The notes beneath the pieces were generated by a model. The model did no database searches. It had not been told where the DNA came from and worked only from the letters and a program-made list of their open reading frames with translations. The translations under genes were made by a program, and so were the position numbers. A stretch of 64,000 nucleotides of DNA from Spirosoma terrae (GTDB lineage: Bacteria; Bacteroidota; Bacteroidia; Cytophagales; Spirosomataceae), in the NCBI RefSeq assembly GCF_010435915.1, contig NZ_JAAFZH010000016.1:62001-126000 (forward strand). Direction: 5' to 3'. Below, piece by piece: positions 63,836-64,000 of the stretch; the first letter of the stretch is position 1, and each line of letters starts with the position of its first letter.

Positions 63836-64000
63836 TTAGTAAATAAATTCGCCCTGTCGACGCTGATACGTGTCAGTATCGGCAGGGCTAAATATAGGGG
63901 CAGGTATCGTAGTCGTTAGAACAGCCGTTTGTACTGCTTCTATGTAATGAGCCGTCACATTAGCCAATTGGTTGGTCCTCCAGCAACCGGCGTCATTGCC
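63836..64000 (-). CDS. Possible 3' end of a gene entering from the right
   Basis: A 54-residue frame is open from the right edge (64000) to a TAA at 63836-63838. It ends in DTYQRRQGEFIY. It is too short to recognise and a chance frame cannot be excluded. It would be convergent with the surface lipoprotein gene. The segment 63851-63888 inside it also forms a hairpin of GCCCTGTCGA with TCGGCAGGGC, which could instead be a terminator of the lipoprotein operon. Confidence 0.35.
   Translation of the reverse strand, partial: GNDAGCWRTNQLANVTAHYIEAVQTAVLTTTIPAPIFSPADTDTYQRRQGEFIY

Overview
The window looks like chromosome of a Cytophagales bacterium (Bacteroidota), most likely Spirosoma or a close relative. 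The evidence is a gldC gliding gene, a secreted protein with a type IX sorting-like C-terminus, the long form of IspG, a Porin_10-type porin, a SusC-style outer-membrane receptor, the -7 promoter box TAnnTTTG in front of several genes, and start sites without obvious Shine-Dalgarno sequences. I saw no rRNA, tRNA, CRISPR array, integrase or transposase.

Layout. 1-5.5 kb: a von Willebrand A membrane protein cut by the left edge, fabG, a secreted PLC-like phosphodiesterase and a GMC flavoprotein. 5.6-13.9 kb: clpC, a WbqC-family protein, a lipid A-type acyltransferase, ispG and small genes. 14-25.8 kb: an outer-membrane receptor, a thioredoxin-TPR protein, gldC, an ArsC/Spx-like protein, a truncated globin, DUF4197, cinA, a lipoyl acyltransferase E2, a nucleotidase, a desaturase, DUF4159 and rsmE. 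26-35.9 kb: an SDR, a second GMC flavoprotein with its Tat-exported small subunit, a porin, lpxK, menC, hemF and an AlbA_2 regulator. 36-43.3 kb: an AT-rich stretch with two small unknown genes, a two-component system, an aldo/keto reductase, a decayed thioredoxin gene and a divergent OsmC/Crp pair. 43.4-49.4 kb: a complete tripartite RND efflux set (TolC, pump, adaptor). 49.7-52.6 kb: DUF2147, NTF2-like and YgiQ-type radical SAM genes.

The most unusual part is 55.0-63.8 kb. Eight tightly spaced co-directional genes encode a membrane FHA/zinc-ribbon protein, a membrane protein with two EF-hand-like loops, a soluble zinc-ribbon/FHA protein, a PP2C phosphatase, a caspase-like protease with its own EF-hand-like loop, a transmembrane Ser/Thr kinase with TPRs, an exported TPR protein, and a PKD/FN3-like/LamG lipoprotein. 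Together they look like a eukaryote-like phosphorylation and protease signalling module reaching from the cytoplasm to the cell surface. A secreted propeller-like protein lies just upstream behind a terminator.

Other points of note are a 40-bp inverted repeat at 22.7 kb, four genes whose promoter boxes sit so close to the ATG that leaderless mRNAs are predicted, a pair of very similar GMC oxidoreductases, a frameshifted TlpA-like gene, and a strong excess of the pentamer TACGT/ACGTA in coding and non-coding DNA. Several start codons were moved from the longest possible ORF on the basis of signal peptides, family length or promoter position. No searches were run; family names come from motif recognition.
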